64,000 bases of DNA from Protonemura montana (Eukaryota > Arthropoda > Insecta > Plecoptera > Nemouridae). The stretch covers positions 1,180,501 to 1,244,500 of the forward strand of contig OX387610.1 in assembly GCA_947568835.1 (NCBI GenBank), given 5' to 3'. A model generated the notes under the pieces. The model did no database searches and had not been told where the DNA came from. It saw only the letters and a list, made by a program, of their open reading frames with translations. Shown here piece after piece: positions 25,100 to 36,769 of the stretch (its first letter is position 1; each line of letters opens with the position of its first letter). A program made the position numbers and the translations under genes.

Positions 25100-25990
25100 C
25101 CATCGAGTTTAAATGTTTAGTCAGAGACCCAGCGTTAGTGTTTAACTTGCTGCTGAGCAAACGAGGCCGGTAACACGTGGTAACGGTAGGTGCCACCCGA
25201 TGGCGCTTGCTGCTGAGCAAACGAGGCCGGCAACACGTGGTAACGGTAGGTGCCACCCGATGGCGCTTGCTGCTGAGCAAACGAAGCCGGCAACACGTGG
25301 TAACGGTAGGTGCCACCCGATGGCGCTTGCTGCTGAGCAAACGAGGCCGGCAACACGTGGTAACGGTAGGTGCCACCCGATGGCGCTTGCTGCTGAGCAA
25401 ACGAGGCCGGCAACACGTGGTAACGGTAGGTGCCACCCGATGGTGCTTGCTGCTGAGCAAACGAAGCCGGCAACACGTGGTAACGGTAGGTGCCACCCGA
25501 TGGCGCTTGCTGCTGAGCAAACGAGGCCGGCAACACGTGGTAACGGTAGGTGCCACCCGATGGCGCTTGCTGCTGAGCAAACGAGGCTGGCAACACGTGG
25601 TAACGGTAGGTGCCATCCGATGGCGCTTGCTGCTGAGCAAACGAGGCCGGCAACACGTGGTAACGGTAGGTGCCACCCGATGGCGCTTGCTGCTGAGCAA
25701 ACGAGGCCGGCAACACGTGGTAACGGTAGGTGCCACCCGATGGCGCTTGCTGCCGTCGTTTTTTTAACAAACCTCTACAATTAAATAATAATGACTCAAA
25801 ATATTGCGATACATGTTTATCAATCGTTGAGGTTAGCATTAATAAAGATTAATTGAGTGTAAACCAGTTTCAAATGCGAGTAATCTGCGAGAAATTACAA
25901 AATGAATATTTTAAACAGTCAGAACAACATTGGATCTCGCAGAATCCTATATTTGTTCCACGGTAAAGCAGTTTAACATTAACGCTATGG
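25100..25990 (-). mobile_element. M60 MITE-like element with ten-unit core
   Basis: The left end reads ccatcgagtttaaatg, then tagtcagagacccagcg, the same inverted end as in the copies at 43671 and 46274. The 60-bp array occupies 25142-25753. The conserved interior follows (atacatgtttatcaatcgtt, gaggttagcattaataaag, tgcgagtaatctgcgagaaa). The right part is shortened and rearranged: the cgacggtgactcc segment is missing, and the copy ends near gtttaacattaacgctatgg. No transposase is encoded, so this is non-autonomous. Confidence 0.82.
25142..25753 (-). repeat. 60-bp minisatellite in M60 (10.2 units)
   Basis: Ten units plus a fragment in exact 60-bp register. Plus-strand landmarks are gctgctgagcaaacgaggcc, caacacgtggtaacggtagg and gccacccgatggcgctt. 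Each unit holds one CACGTG E-box and one CTCF-like ccacccgatggcgct. Because 60 is a multiple of 3 and stops are lacking, four long frames of 194-234 codons run across both strands; these are repeat by-products. Confidence 0.96.
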
Positions 25991-27828
25991 CATGAAATGA
26001 TACCAGCTCCGCTAAGTAAACGGAAAAATATGAACCTAGAGAGCTAAAATAAAATCCTGCCACAATACGTTATAATTGTTTGCTTATTCCTCGTCTCTAT
26101 CAATATTGTTTCAACAGAGCGACTCGAAACTTTTATTTCGAACCGAACGAAAGCGTCTGTTTGCACAAGCTTGATTTAATTTATATTAATCTTTTACAAC
26201 AAATAATGTTGAAGCCAATTCATGACCACATGGTCTCGCTTAAGCAATTCAACCGGACACTTGTATATACGTTAAACATTTGCCAGTTTTCACATCTTTC
26301 CTGGATACTTTTCTACTTGTATTTCTTCTAAATGGAGCAAGCGGTGCATGAAAATACTAATAACTAACTTCCTGACCTGACATTGACATCTTTCCAGACT
26401 CCTACATGACTTACATAACCCAACTAAAACACCAAGATCAAACAGCTGGCCATCAAAACTTGGACATAAATCAATTATACCTGCAGCAATCTCTCGTTAC
26501 GTATTACTTCTTAATTTAAGCTTTCGTTTGTAAATACTCATGTTCTCTATGTTAAATGTTCTGTTATGTTATGATGGTTTTTAGACTCATGTCTACTTGA
26601 TGTAAACTTAGCACAAGTTTTTAGAAAAACTATTTCAACTGGGTTTTGAATGCTAAGTAAAGGGCTACTAAATTTCCCAACGTTTCGTAACTTATACTAG
26701 TTACTTCTTCAGAGGTTTGAGCTTTGAGAGGTTTTGAGTTAAAATCACACCTAAACGGCGTATAAGAGCGTTTCAAAGGGTGTTGGGGAAATCTGCTCTT
26801 GACCACGTGGCAATCAGCCAATATAGCGCAGTTTTATTTCAAAAGTTCCCTGTATTTTGCTTTGTTTCGCCATAATGCACATTTCTAAAGCGTGAAATTG
26901 GTAAGCCGAATTATGCCAAACCTTTCATGTCAAACAATAGCTGACTGGCATTCATATTATTGCGGAAAAATGTGGAAATATTTGATGAAAAAGTAAGCGG
27001 AAATCAATACAATAACTGACTTTGTCGCCAAATATAAACTACGTCCTTTTGTTTTCATTTCCACGGCGTCAAATCGGAAAATAGGAAATTAGTTGAGCTG
27101 CAGACGTAGATCAACTTTATGAATGGTATTAAAAAACTTGATATGTTTTTACTGAAATTAAAAGCTATTTAAGTTTCTCCATTAAAGTGAGCAATTTAAG
27201 AGGAACGTTCAGCTCGACATTTAACTCACTTACTTTTACAGGTATACGCTGTCTTGTAAAGTGTCACTTTAAAGAAAAGTTTAAAGCGAATGACTCGGCT
27301 ATTCTTAGATTATAATAAAGAGACTTTGTTTCTTCGCCCTGTAAGACCGTCAAAGTTTCTTTTAACAAGATAGCAAAAAGTTCTTGAAGCAATTTTCAGC
27401 AAAAGTCATTATATCTTCGAATATCTTCCTTTGACGCTAGCTTGAAAGCTGATAATCCCTTGGAAATCGAAAGGGATTTGCAGGACTTGAAGGGGTAAAG
27501 ATCAAGGCTGCTAGTTAGGGACCGCTATAAGGGGCTGAAATTGATGCGGGGTTTTTCACACCTTTTTTTCCAACCCTAATGACTTAAAAAAAAACGTTTA
27601 TACGCTGATGGATTGACATTTGAACGCTTTGCAGATGAACGTTTGAATGAAGAATCTTTTTATCCGTCAGATGTCAACAAATAATACGTTTTCTGAGCAA
27701 AAAATAACAGAAATAAAATAAATTGCAGTGCCGCAATTATAATCAGCTTAAGGTTATCATGAACACATTTTTTCCATGAAAGTAATTTCCGTACCTTACT
27801 CCGAAAACAAGAATATACTTTCAAGCAT
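25991..27828. other. No gene; contains dispersed repeat F copy 1
   Basis: AT-rich. At about 26573-26740 lies a sequence (tttttagactcatgtctact, then actgggttttgaatgctaa) that recurs near 29672 and 57717. Next to it, at 26676-26713, the minus strand reads ctgaagaa, a 6-bp hairpin and gaaacgttggg (see findings). No coding exon is supported; the 69-aa frame at 27660-27869 (minus) has no domain. Confidence 0.5.
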
Positions 27829-29349
27829 AGGAGGTGCAATGTTACCACGGGTATATCATGGCCTAGCATAGGAGGTTCAATGGTAGATTCAACGTTTGGT
27901 AGCCATGGAGATGCTGAGATCGCCTGACAGAGCTTCTCAATTCTGCTAGCTTATGTTACCACGGGTATATCATGACCTAGCATAGGAGGTTCAATGGTAG
28001 ATTCAACGTTTGGTAGCCATGGAGATGCTGAGATCACCTGACAGAGCTTCTCAATTCTGCTATCTTATGTTACCACGGGTATATCATGGCCTAGCATAGG
28101 AGGTCCAATGGTAGATTCAACGTTTGGTAGCCATGGAGATGCTGAGATCGCCTGACAGAGCTTCTCAATTCTGCTATCTTATGTTACCACGGGTATATCA
28201 TGGTCTAGCATAGGAGGTTCAATGGTAGATTCAACGTTTGGTAGCCATGGAGATGCTGAGATCGCCTGACAGAGCTTCTCAATTCTGCTATCTTATGTTA
28301 CCACGAGTATATCATGGCCTAGCATAGGAGGTTCAATGGTAGATTCAACGTTTGGTAGCCATGGAGATGCTGAGATCACCTGACAGAGCTTCTCAATTCT
28401 GCTATCTTATGTTACCACGGGTATATCATGGCCTAGCATAGGAGGTTCAATGGTAGATTCAACGTTTGGTAGCCATGGAGATGCTGAGATCGCCTGACAG
28501 AGCTTCTCAATTCTGCTATCTTATGTTACCACGGGTATACCATGGCCTAGCATAGGAGGTTCAATGGTAGATTCAACGTTTGGTAGCCATGGAGATGCTG
28601 AGATTGCCTGACAGAGCTTCTCAATTCTGCTATCTTATGTTTCCACGGGTATATCATGGCCTAGCATAGGAGGTTCAATGGTAGATTCAACGTTTGGTAG
28701 CCATGGAGATGCTGAGATCGCCTGACAGAGCTTCTCAATTCTGCTATCTTATGTTACCACGGGTATATCATGGCCTAGCATAGGAGGTTCAATGGTAGAT
28801 TCAACGTTTGGTAGCCATGGAGATGCTGAAATCACCTGACAGAGCTTCTCAATTCTGCTATCTTATGTTACCACGGGTATATCATGGCCCAGCATAGGAG
28901 GTTCAATGGTAGATTCAACGTTTGGTAGCCATGGAGATGCTGAGATCGCCTGACAGAGCTGCTCAATTCTGCTATCTTATGTTACCACGGGTATATCATG
29001 GCCTAGCATAGGAGGTTCAATGGTAGATTCAACGTTTGGTAGCCATGGAGATGCTGAGATCGCCTGACAGAGCTGCTCAATTCTGCTATCTTATGTTACC
29101 ACGGGTATATCATGGCCTAGCATAGGAGGTTCAATGGTAGATTCAACGTTTGGTAGCCATGGAGATGCTGAGATCGCCTGACAGAGCTGCTCAATTCTGC
29201 TATCTTATGTTACCACGGGTATATCATGGCCTAGCATAGGAGGTTCAATGGTAGATTCAACGTTTGGTAGCCATGGAGATGCTGAGATCGCCTGACAGAG
29301 CTTCTCAATTCTGCTATCTCATGTTACCACGGGTATATTATGGCCTAGC
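27829..29349. repeat. 114-bp satellite array, first block
   Basis: Unit of 114 bp with landmarks agcataggaggttcaatggt, agattcaacgtttggtagcc, atggagatgctgagatcgcc and gctatcttatgttaccacgg. Spacing is 114 bp (27864, 27978 and so on), about 13 units. The first unit is internally deleted (ggaggtgcaatgttaccacg). Variants such as agctgctcaat for agcttctcaat are shared by three neighbouring units near 28960-29190. A second block in the same orientation lies at 39386. Confidence 0.96.
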
Positions 29350-30179
29350 CACCTTTTTTAAGTACGTGGTTTTAAAAATAGCCAAACAGATAAAGCGCAT
29401 TATTAAACTCCATGAAATGTCAGCTGTTCTGAAGTATTTATATTTAAAAAATCATCCCCTTTTTCCTAAATTTAACAACCCTCGTAGTGTTGGACAAGTT
29501 GCATTATGTTTACCTAACTTAACCATCCAATTTCAAAGCATTTGAAGCCATTTTCCCCATTCGATCTACTTTAACAAAATTCATACACATTGTCAGAAAT
29601 TGGTGGATCAAAGAAACCAATAACTATTTACACAAACAATATTTATAAATAACAATAATATAACAAAGACGAAGCTTGTTTTTAGACTTATGTCTACTTT
29701 ATGTAACATTAGCACTAGTTTTGACAAAACCCAGTTAAAATAGTTTTTGCAAAGACAAAGCTATTTCCACGAACTGTTCCAGCTCACACCCATAAAAACT
29801 TGATTGGCTTTCAAGTCAAGTCAGCGCTATTTTGCAGAACTCCGCCAAGTTCCGGAAGTTTCAACCTTAAAGACTTTTCAAGCATTTTGTCAATAGGATG
29901 CTATTTCTATCTGTTTACAAACCTACAGTAATTACATCTAAATTCTCTAATTGTTTTTAGAATTCTAAAAATTATGCAAACTACAATTTTCAAAGTATGT
30001 TTCCTGTAATATTTGAAACTTCTGTTTACAAGAGCTAGAAGTATTCTATTTAGAGTTTTCTGAATTTATGTTTTCTGGCTAAATACTTAAAATCATTTCT
30101 CTTGGTCGTGTATTTTGTACCAATTCCTTTCTGGTACGCATTACGCAACACGCACTATTACATATTTCAAATATTTATG
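29350..30179. other. No gene; contains dispersed repeat F copy 2
   Basis: AT-rich. Repeat F is recognisable at about 29672-29760 (tttttagacttatgtctact, then aaaacccagttaaaatag). The 93-aa frame starting in the satellite at 29264 runs into this region but shows no domain. Confidence 0.5.
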
Positions 30180-30300
30180 AAATAACGAAATGAAATTTCT
30201 TAACACTCGAAACGACGGTGACTTCACCTGGCGGCATCTGTCATTTTTGTCGCGGTAAAGAAGTCATTTGGCGGAGATTTTTCGCAAAGAAAGTTTAACA
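30180..30300 (-). mobile_element. M60 element, end fragment
   Basis: Only one outer part is left: aataacgaaatgaaatttct, cactcgaaacgacggtgact, then gtcatttggcgg and gtttaacattatgc. It matches the outer segment of the copies near 43.7 and 46.6 kb. The 60-bp core is absent. Confidence 0.7.
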
Positions 30301-30321
30301 TTATGCGGAATCTGATTAAAT

Positions 30322-30672
30322 TGCAAACGCTTGCAATGCGCGGGGTATTTTATTATTATACCTGTCCCATTACAACTGTCCCAAAAATTGATGTCCAAAC
30401 GGGGAATCGAACTCCGATCTCCACCTGTCACGGGTGTTGCTCTAACCAATTGAGCTACTTGGACCCCGATCTCCACCTGTCGCGGGTGTTGCTCTAACCA
30501 ATTGAGCTACTTGGACCCCGATCTCCACCTGTCGCGGTTGTTGCTCTGAATCATTGAGCTACTTGGACCCCGATCTCCATCTGTCGCGGGTGTTGCTCTA
30601 ACCAATTGAGCTACTTGGACCCCGATCTCCACCTGTCGCGGGTGTTGCTCTTACCAATTGAGCTACTTGGAC
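30322..30672 (-). repeat. tRNA-like SINE with head array, 5 copies
   Basis: Five heads on the minus strand end at 30672, 30620, 30568, 30516 and 30464 (52-bp register). The last copy in the minus sense continues through the B box (ggagttcgattcc) and the 3' acceptor-like sequence. The conserved tail (ttgcaaacgcttgcaatgcg on the plus strand) is present at 30322-30345, as in the copies at 5691 and 58140. One unit has a mutated A box (tctgaatcattgagc). Confidence 0.88.
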
Positions 30673-30716
30673 ACATCAATCTTATCAAATACACTAAAAT
30701 CCTTTAAAAACTATAA

Positions 30717-30785
30717 GTCCAAGTAGCTCAATTGGTTAGAAAAACACGCGGCGAGATCGGGGTTCGATTCCCCGCATCAATTTTG
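30717..30785 (+). mobile_element. tRNA-like element, single copy with shortened anticodon arm
   Basis: Head gtccaagtagctcaattgg is followed directly by a contracted anticodon region (aaaacacgcggcgagatc) and a good B box (ggttcgattcc). It faces the array just left of it, about 45 bp away, so the two tRNA-like copies are in opposite orientation. The flank includes atcaaatacactaaaatc, the family's conserved border. Not a functional tRNA: the anticodon stem is incomplete. Confidence 0.75.
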
Positions 30786-31317
30786 AATAGGGTATTAGTG
30801 TTTCTAATAAGAAAACAGTTTAAAATTAGCGCTGTGATCGTACGATATTACGTTTTATACACTTCACGCAACATTTCAAAAAAAGGCAGCTGAAATGATA
30901 TAAAAATATATTGTTGTTTTCCCCGAGTCAAGTTAAATATCACCCAGATAAATAAAAGCCTTCAAACGCACCCTGGACAGAGCTAAATAATTCATATTTG
31001 AGGGATGATTATAAAAAATTACCCTACGAATTAATTAGCATTTTGTAGACCTCGCAGTCACGTATTCAGTTCACGTCCGAACTACGGAGTCGCGTTACTT
31101 TGCACAATTGCCTAATGAATCAAAAGATTCGTTAACATTTCATTGCCAGATAATACGTCTACCAATCCCGCTTGGGAAATGATAAAAAAAAAAAAAAATG
31201 AATAAAAACTTTTTTCACCGCTCCATTTAATATTTGATGAGAAGTCTTCTCGGCCGTTTACACAATTAGTTATTTTAGAATAATTTAATTCCGTTCGTAT
31301 CGTGGTCCGTATCGTGC
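30786..31317. other. No feature recognised
   Basis: AT-rich spacer with a poly-A tract at about 31185-31200. No gene or repeat is recognised. Confidence 0.45.
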
Positions 31318-31387
31318 AAGCGTAGCGCTAATTTAAAACTGACTTTGTAACAAAAAAACAAGGCCGCCAAATGACTTCTTCACAACG

Positions 31388-31645
31388 AAACTAAATTGTG
31401 AATTATCCTGGTTGAGACACCGACGTTTCGAACGTTTAGTTGGTTGCATCATCATCATCATCTTGTCATCCTGGGGGATCTCAGGAACAATCACAATTTG
31501 TATTCTTTAACTGGGGTTGGCAAAAACTGTTTCAACAACTAAAATAATATCTTTTTGTGCAAATTTTCCAAAAAAATCCATTCTAATGTTTATATATTTA
31601 TAAAAACTGGATATAACTAATGAGAGAGGCTTTTAAAAATGAATA
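31388..31645. repeat. Dispersed repeat inserted in M60
   Basis: Part of this insert (gggttggcaaaaactgtttc to taatgagagaggcttttaaa) recurs with divergence at about 52680-52815. The left side holds the motif cgacgtttcgaacgtttag and a cat trinucleotide run. The minus strand would read gaaacgtcgg, a frequent 3' motif of animal retroelements. The family is not identified. Confidence 0.6.
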
Positions 31646-31798
31646 TATTTCGTTATTTCTCGCAGATTCCTCGCATTTGAGACTGGTTTACACTCAATTA
31701 ATCTTTATTAATGCTAACCTCAGCGATTGATAAACATGTATCGCGATATTTTGACTCGTTATTATTTAATTGTAGAGGTTTGTTAAAAAGGACGGCAG

Positions 31799-32190
31799 CA
31801 AGCGCCATCGGGTGGTACCTACCGTTACCACGTGTTGCCGGCCTCGTTTGCTCAGCAGCAAGTGCCATCGGGTGGCACCTACCGTTACCACGTGTTGCCG
31901 GCCTCGTTTGCTCAGCAGCAAGCGCCATCGGGTGGTACCTACCGTTACCACGTGTTACCGGCCTCGTTTGCTCAGCAGAAAGCGCCATCGGGTGGCACCT
32001 ACCGTTACCACGTGTTGCCGGCCTCGTTTGCTCAGCAGCAAGCGCCATCGGGTGGCACCTACCGTTACCACGTGTTGCCGGCCTCGTTTGCTCATCAGCA
32101 AGCGCCATCGGGTGGCACCTACCGTTACCACGTGTTACCGGCCTCGTTTGCTCAGCAGAAAGCGCCATCGGGTGGCACCTACCGTTACCA
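31799..32190 (+). repeat. 60-bp minisatellite in M60 (about 6.5 units)
   Basis: Units in exact 60-bp register: gcgccatcgggtggcaccta, then ccgttaccacgtgttgccgg, then cctcgtttgctcagcagcaa. Units 3 and 6 share the variants gtgttaccgg and cagcagaa, which suggests that a block of three units was duplicated. Open frames in several phases are by-products. Confidence 0.95.
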
Positions 32191-32268
32191 CGACCCGCCA
32201 TCTCGTTTGCCCCACAAAAATTGCAACAGTCATGTTGGCCCTCTGACAATACCTATAAACTCAATGGT

Positions 32269-32674
32269 AGAATGAAGCAAATTCTATGTCGGGTCGCTTA
32301 AAAGCCCAGCGGTACTGAATTCAATATCTCAGTGTATGATTTGCCGCGGTATCGAGCCACATATATTCCCGTTTTAAGTCTGCGCTAAAACCCGAGGCAA
32401 TAAACACTTGTTTCATGGATGTCAAACTTTTAACTCTAGACACCCAATGTTTATTTGATCACAAAATCTATGACATACAACTTGATTCAACGAGAGGGAC
32501 GGAGATAGAAACAACATATTCCTGTGTAATTCTTCACTTGATGGTTGTAACTTCAAGTCTGTGCTAGATTATGTTTCTCATTATTTATGTAACATTAATA
32601 GGTCAGAATTTATAATCTTCATTGTATCTGCAACAACGACCGCAGTTTCCAGCTACAAAATACTCATCATTTCG
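32269..32674. other. No feature recognised
   Basis: Spacer between M60 and the paired SINEs. No coding or repeat signal is seen. Confidence 0.4.
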
Positions 32675-33375
32675 ATTGATTTGTGGTGTTTAACGACGCA
32701 CTGTTTTGACAACGGGCCATGTGGCACTGGTCTTATAGCGTCGGTGAATGAGTGGATGATGATGAACCTAACGAGCCTTGATAGGAGGAGGGGAAACCCG
32801 GTGCCAGCACGTAGCCTACTCCTGTCGAAGACCAAGGGGACCACCGGCTTAACGTCCCTTCTGAAGGACGGTACAACGCGAACAACAAGATTCCTCCACA
32901 AATCCATGCTGTCGAGAGGTTGATAAGCAAGGCGAGTGAAGTTGCTGTACTAACTTTCATCCCTCCAACCTCTCTCCCGAACAGAACTGGTCATGTGTAT
33001 GATGGTCACCCATCCAATACCTGACTCAGCGCAGTGTTGCTAAACTTTCATCCCTCCAACCTCTCTCCCAAACAGAACTGGTCATGTGTATGATGGTCAC
33101 CCATCCAATACCTGACCCAGCACTGCGCTAGGTCAGGTATTGGATGGGTGACCATCATACACATGACCAGTTCTGTTCGGGAGAGAGGCTGGAGGGATGA
33201 AAGTTAGTACAGCAACTTCACTCGCCTTGCTTATCAACCTCTCGACAGCATGGATTTGTGGAGGAATCCTGTTGTTCGCGTTGTACCGTCCTTCGGAAGG
33301 GACGTTAAGCCGGTGGTCCCCATGGTGCTCTTCGACAGGAGTAGGCTACGTGCCGGCACCGGGTATTTTTACCCT
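32675..33375. mobile_element. Two 5S-derived SINEs joined head to head
   Basis: A minus-strand SINE (tail tggtgtttaacgacgcactg at 32685, body to 32960, two 91-bp units to 33120) meets a plus-strand SINE (from 33121: one unit, then body from about 33203 to ggtattttta near 33368). The 5S-like parts abut almost without spacer, so the region can fold into a large hairpin with arms of 150 bp or more. The two bodies are very similar. The right copy lacks the 3' tail. The same small open frame starting with KVSTATSLALLINLSTAW appears in both arms; it is the SINE body in translation, not a gene. Confidence 0.87.
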
Positions 33376-34964
33376 CCCTTTCCTGGCTAGTTAAGGTTCA
33401 GTGTAATCTCATTTTAATTCAAATCTCAATTCAAATAGTTGAAATTAACAAAATTATTCTAAAGACCTGTTAAGATGAAAGCAACGTGAAAGCAGCATAT
33501 CATTACGGCTTCACCAAGGAAAAGCAATTAGCAAACCTGAAACAGAAATGTCAATATGAATACTGTAACAATATCTATTCCCCAACTCTCCTCGCTAACA
33601 CCACGTACGAGGAATATGCATTTCTAGAATCTGAAATACTTGACGAAAGGCATAAACGCTAATAAACACTTACTGTTAAGTCTGCACTTTCTCAAAGCGC
33701 ACGTTTGGTCCCACAAGGCATATCACTTTGCCATGTCACCTCATTAGGCTTTGACTAATATCACTAATTTCGGTTTGACATGTTCATGAAGCTATTTCAA
33801 ACGCAGTTTATTATTTATGTGAAGGTCCCTCTGTGCATAAAGTGCATAAAGTGGATCAAATGCTTTCCTTCGCTAATTGTGAGAGCCCAGTCTAAGGTAG
33901 ATAATTAAATGTGTTAACAATTTACATTCTAATTTGCCGAAGTATAGCTTCGCTGCGTCCCTTCCAGCGTTTTCGAGGGTGAGTGGCCTGGAATTGTTTT
34001 CAGCAGTTAAATTTAACTGTCTTGTGGGAATACTGACTGTTTTCTGGAGGTGGGCGAGAGGGAGGGGGGGGGCGGTCGTTGAGGCATCCGGTGAACATCC
34101 CGGCGTGAAATTACAGCTAAATTTCAAGGAAAATACGGATACTCACGCAATTTCGAGGGAAATTTAGTATCTCAGTTACGTAGACCTAAGAAAATCCGAG
34201 TGAATATATGGACGTTCGTCCTATTTATACATTTTATATTCTCTGTTAAATGAAAGAATATATTTTTTCGGTAGAGGCGTTACTGGTCGCTTTGAAGTTG
34301 ACATGTAGATTTTTATTTCAGCAAACATTTATGTTAAAAGCTATTTCTCTGTCTTTTTTCCTAGGCGCACTGTAATGTTATGAAAGCAAATTTGAAAAAA
34401 GATATAATTTTGGCAAAAAGGTTGGATATTTTAAGCTGGCTCAAGTATGGAAATGAGATTTTTACTTTTAGGGTGACTCGAATGCTCTGTTTTACCCACA
34501 TGCGTGCTCGGTAACTTTGCGAGTTCTCACGCAACCAAGCGTGAGGCCTCAGGCGTGGAATGCGGTCTTCAAGTTGTCGAGAACGTGAGCGAGCAGAGGT
34601 ATGTGTTTGTGAACAACAGCTAAACGACTGAGAACTTCAAACACCCTTAACTTCACGGCTTCAACTTACAGCTCAACTTTCTCTGTCAAATAGAGCCATG
34701 GTTTTTTTATTATTACTAACAAATCGACAGTTATTTCGATTATTTTGTCAGCAAATCACAAAAATATTTAAAAAGTGCTGAAAAGTAGAAGATGGAGGGA
34801 GAAGAGAGGAAATTTGACATTCTTGTCTCCTGGAATTTGACATTTAGGTAATTGACAGCGAGTCCGAGCGACTTGCTGGACGTTATTTGGCGCCGCGCAC
34901 CGACTTTACGTGGACTTCGGTTTCATTGACGCTATTTGTCTGATCAAAATAAGACTAACATTTC
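33376..34964. other. No gene recognised
   Basis: AT-rich except for a g-rich stretch at about 34040-34075. The two overlapping frames at 33873-34167 on opposite strands have no recognisable domain. No repeat family is recognised. Confidence 0.45.
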
Positions 34965-35370
34965 TGAAATCTTTGTGCTTTAGGGAATAGAAGAACAAAT
35001 TTTCACTTTTAAAATTATATTTACTGGTGAGATTTTGGCGTTGAAACACGGGTGGAGTTTTTTTACTCATTGTAACAACATTAAAAACAATAGTTTTATT
35101 TGGAATAAGATAAGTAAAATGTCTGAAAACTTGTTATTCTCTCAAGATTAGTATTGAAGATGTTATACAAAATTTCGAATAACTCAACTCTATTACTTCT
35201 TGGAAAACCGAAGACGACAGCAAAAAGTTTGTTTTTCCAAGTTTCCCACAAATTTCCCGCAGAATAATGTTTTGAGTATTTTATTATTGACTTAGCGACA
35301 CTTGATAATAAAGCCGTGCAAACAGATTTACTCGAATGTCGATGTTCACGTTCCATACGAACCCCATTAC
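34965..35370 (-). repeat. Dispersed repeat R1, copy 2
   Basis: Inverted copy of 2310-2720, with the landmarks tattacttcttggaaaacc, tcccacaaatttcccgc and aatataatttttactggtga-like sequence. The open frame with GFPRSNRV and TNLERITSFQT is kept, with mostly conservative changes (DLFEILYNIYNT versus ELFEILYNIFNT). No start or domain identifies a protein. Confidence 0.7.
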
Positions 35371-35904
35371 AGTTTTGCCACTACTTTTCATGTTCACTAT
35401 CTCTCAATGCAGTCACTAGTTTTAGCACATTTCATGCTTTAGCTTGACATTTGTCAAAAAATTACTTGAACTGCAACAAAAAAAACCCCGACAACGGAGA
35501 CGACCCGTCACATGCACCAACCCAAGCCATCAGATCTGTACCACTTTGCATTACAATGCAGTTTTTGTGCACATCTATGTGACTGCATCCAGCATTAGCA
35601 ACCCACTTTAGAACATCTCGAAATAATCACCGTGAAATCGTTTGCTCGTGCTTTATTTCCTAGCTTGACCCACGAAACCAACCAATCCGGTCAAATGGCA
35701 GATTCAAATTTCCCTCACGACTTACATTTGGGCAAAATTTAGTTTTGAATTTTAAATTGCTTGGTTATCTAATATCAAACCTAAAATGCTCAATCTATTG
35801 TAACTTGGCAGGGAAGTGAACCACTGTCTAGTTCTATTTACAATCTGCATAATAATTATTGTTCACGCACAAGTATTCCTCTGTTACAAGCAACAATTCC
35901 GGAT
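35371..35904. other. No feature recognised
   Basis: AT-rich spacer without a recognisable gene or repeat. Confidence 0.4.
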
Positions 35905-36320
35905 CGTATATTCTATGTCTATTTATACGGGAAATCGTCCACGTTTCAGAGCGTAGTACCGTACAAACATAACGCTAATGTTAAGCTGTCTGCGAGAAAT
36001 GGCCACCAAACGATTGCTACTAGATAGAGCCACCGTCGTTTCGAGTGTTAAGATATTTCATTTCGTTATTTCTCGCAGATTACTCGCATTTGAGTCTGGT
36101 TTACACTCAATTAATCTGTATTAATGCTAACCTCAACGATTGATAAACATGTATCGCGATATTTTGAGTTGTAATTATTTAATTGTAGAGGTTTATGACG
36201 ACCGCAAGCGCCATCGGGTGGCACCTACCGTTACCACATATTGCCGGCCTCGTTTGCTCATCAGAACGTTTAACATTGACGCTGGCCCTCTGCCTGTACC
36301 TAAAAACTCTCTGACATAAC
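35905..36320 (+). mobile_element. M60 element with one 60-bp unit
   Basis: Outer segment cataacgctaatgttaagct, then tggccaccaaacgattgct, then gagccaccgtcgtttcgagt and the conserved interior to gttgataaacatgtatcgcg. A single core unit lies at 36203-36262 (gcgccatcgggtggcaccta). The right end, gtttaacattgacgctggcc to cctaaaaactc, matches the terminal repeat. This is a copy of the element without expansion. Confidence 0.8.
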
Positions 36321-36769
36321 TTGTTAACTTTTCTAATGCAGTTGAAAATAATTGATTCATGTCATCCTGGTATATTTTAAAGTGACTGAAATAATCACAA
36401 GAGTCAACGTTCTCAAAAATCAATGTATGGCTGGGCTAGTAATTATAATGCATGCAGTTCAATGCTCCTACCCCACCAGTCTTGACCTTCCTACATGACC
36501 TTCAGACACATGACCTTGAATCCAAGGTCAGGGTCAACACGGTTCAACTTTATTTGTATCTTTTTAATATTTCTACGTTAAGACAGACTTTTTTGCAGTT
36601 TTTTATAAAGTTTTAGTTGTAAAATATTATGTCATGATATTGCACTGCGGTCAGTAATTCTGAACTTTTTCCGTATCATAGTTAGCTCAGAGGAAATAAA
36701 AGCGGATAGAAGGAAACCTTTTCAGATATCTCAGATATTAGCTCAATCTTAACAAGAACCTGAAATAAA
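36321..36769. other. No feature recognised
   Basis: AT-rich. A 76-aa minus-strand frame starts here and runs into M60; it has no domain. Confidence 0.4.

Larger units (their letters stand above)
31318..32268 (+). mobile_element. M60 element, interrupted by another repeat
   Basis: The left outer part (gcgctaatttaaaactgact, then ggccgccaaatgacttcttc) ends near 31387. The conserved interior resumes at about 31648 (tttcgttatttctcgcagat). A 60-bp array lies at 31799-32190. The right end reads ggccctctgacaatacctat, then aaactcaatgg at 32268, the inverse of the left terminal sequence seen at 43671. About 250 bp of unrelated repeat sit in the left arm. Confidence 0.8.

Noticed and set aside
25095..25839. 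Four long frames on both strands over the M60 core, and similar ones at 31.7-32.3 and 43.9-44.3 kb
   Set aside because: The 60-bp unit is a multiple of three and lacks stops in several frames, so expansion makes long frames automatically.
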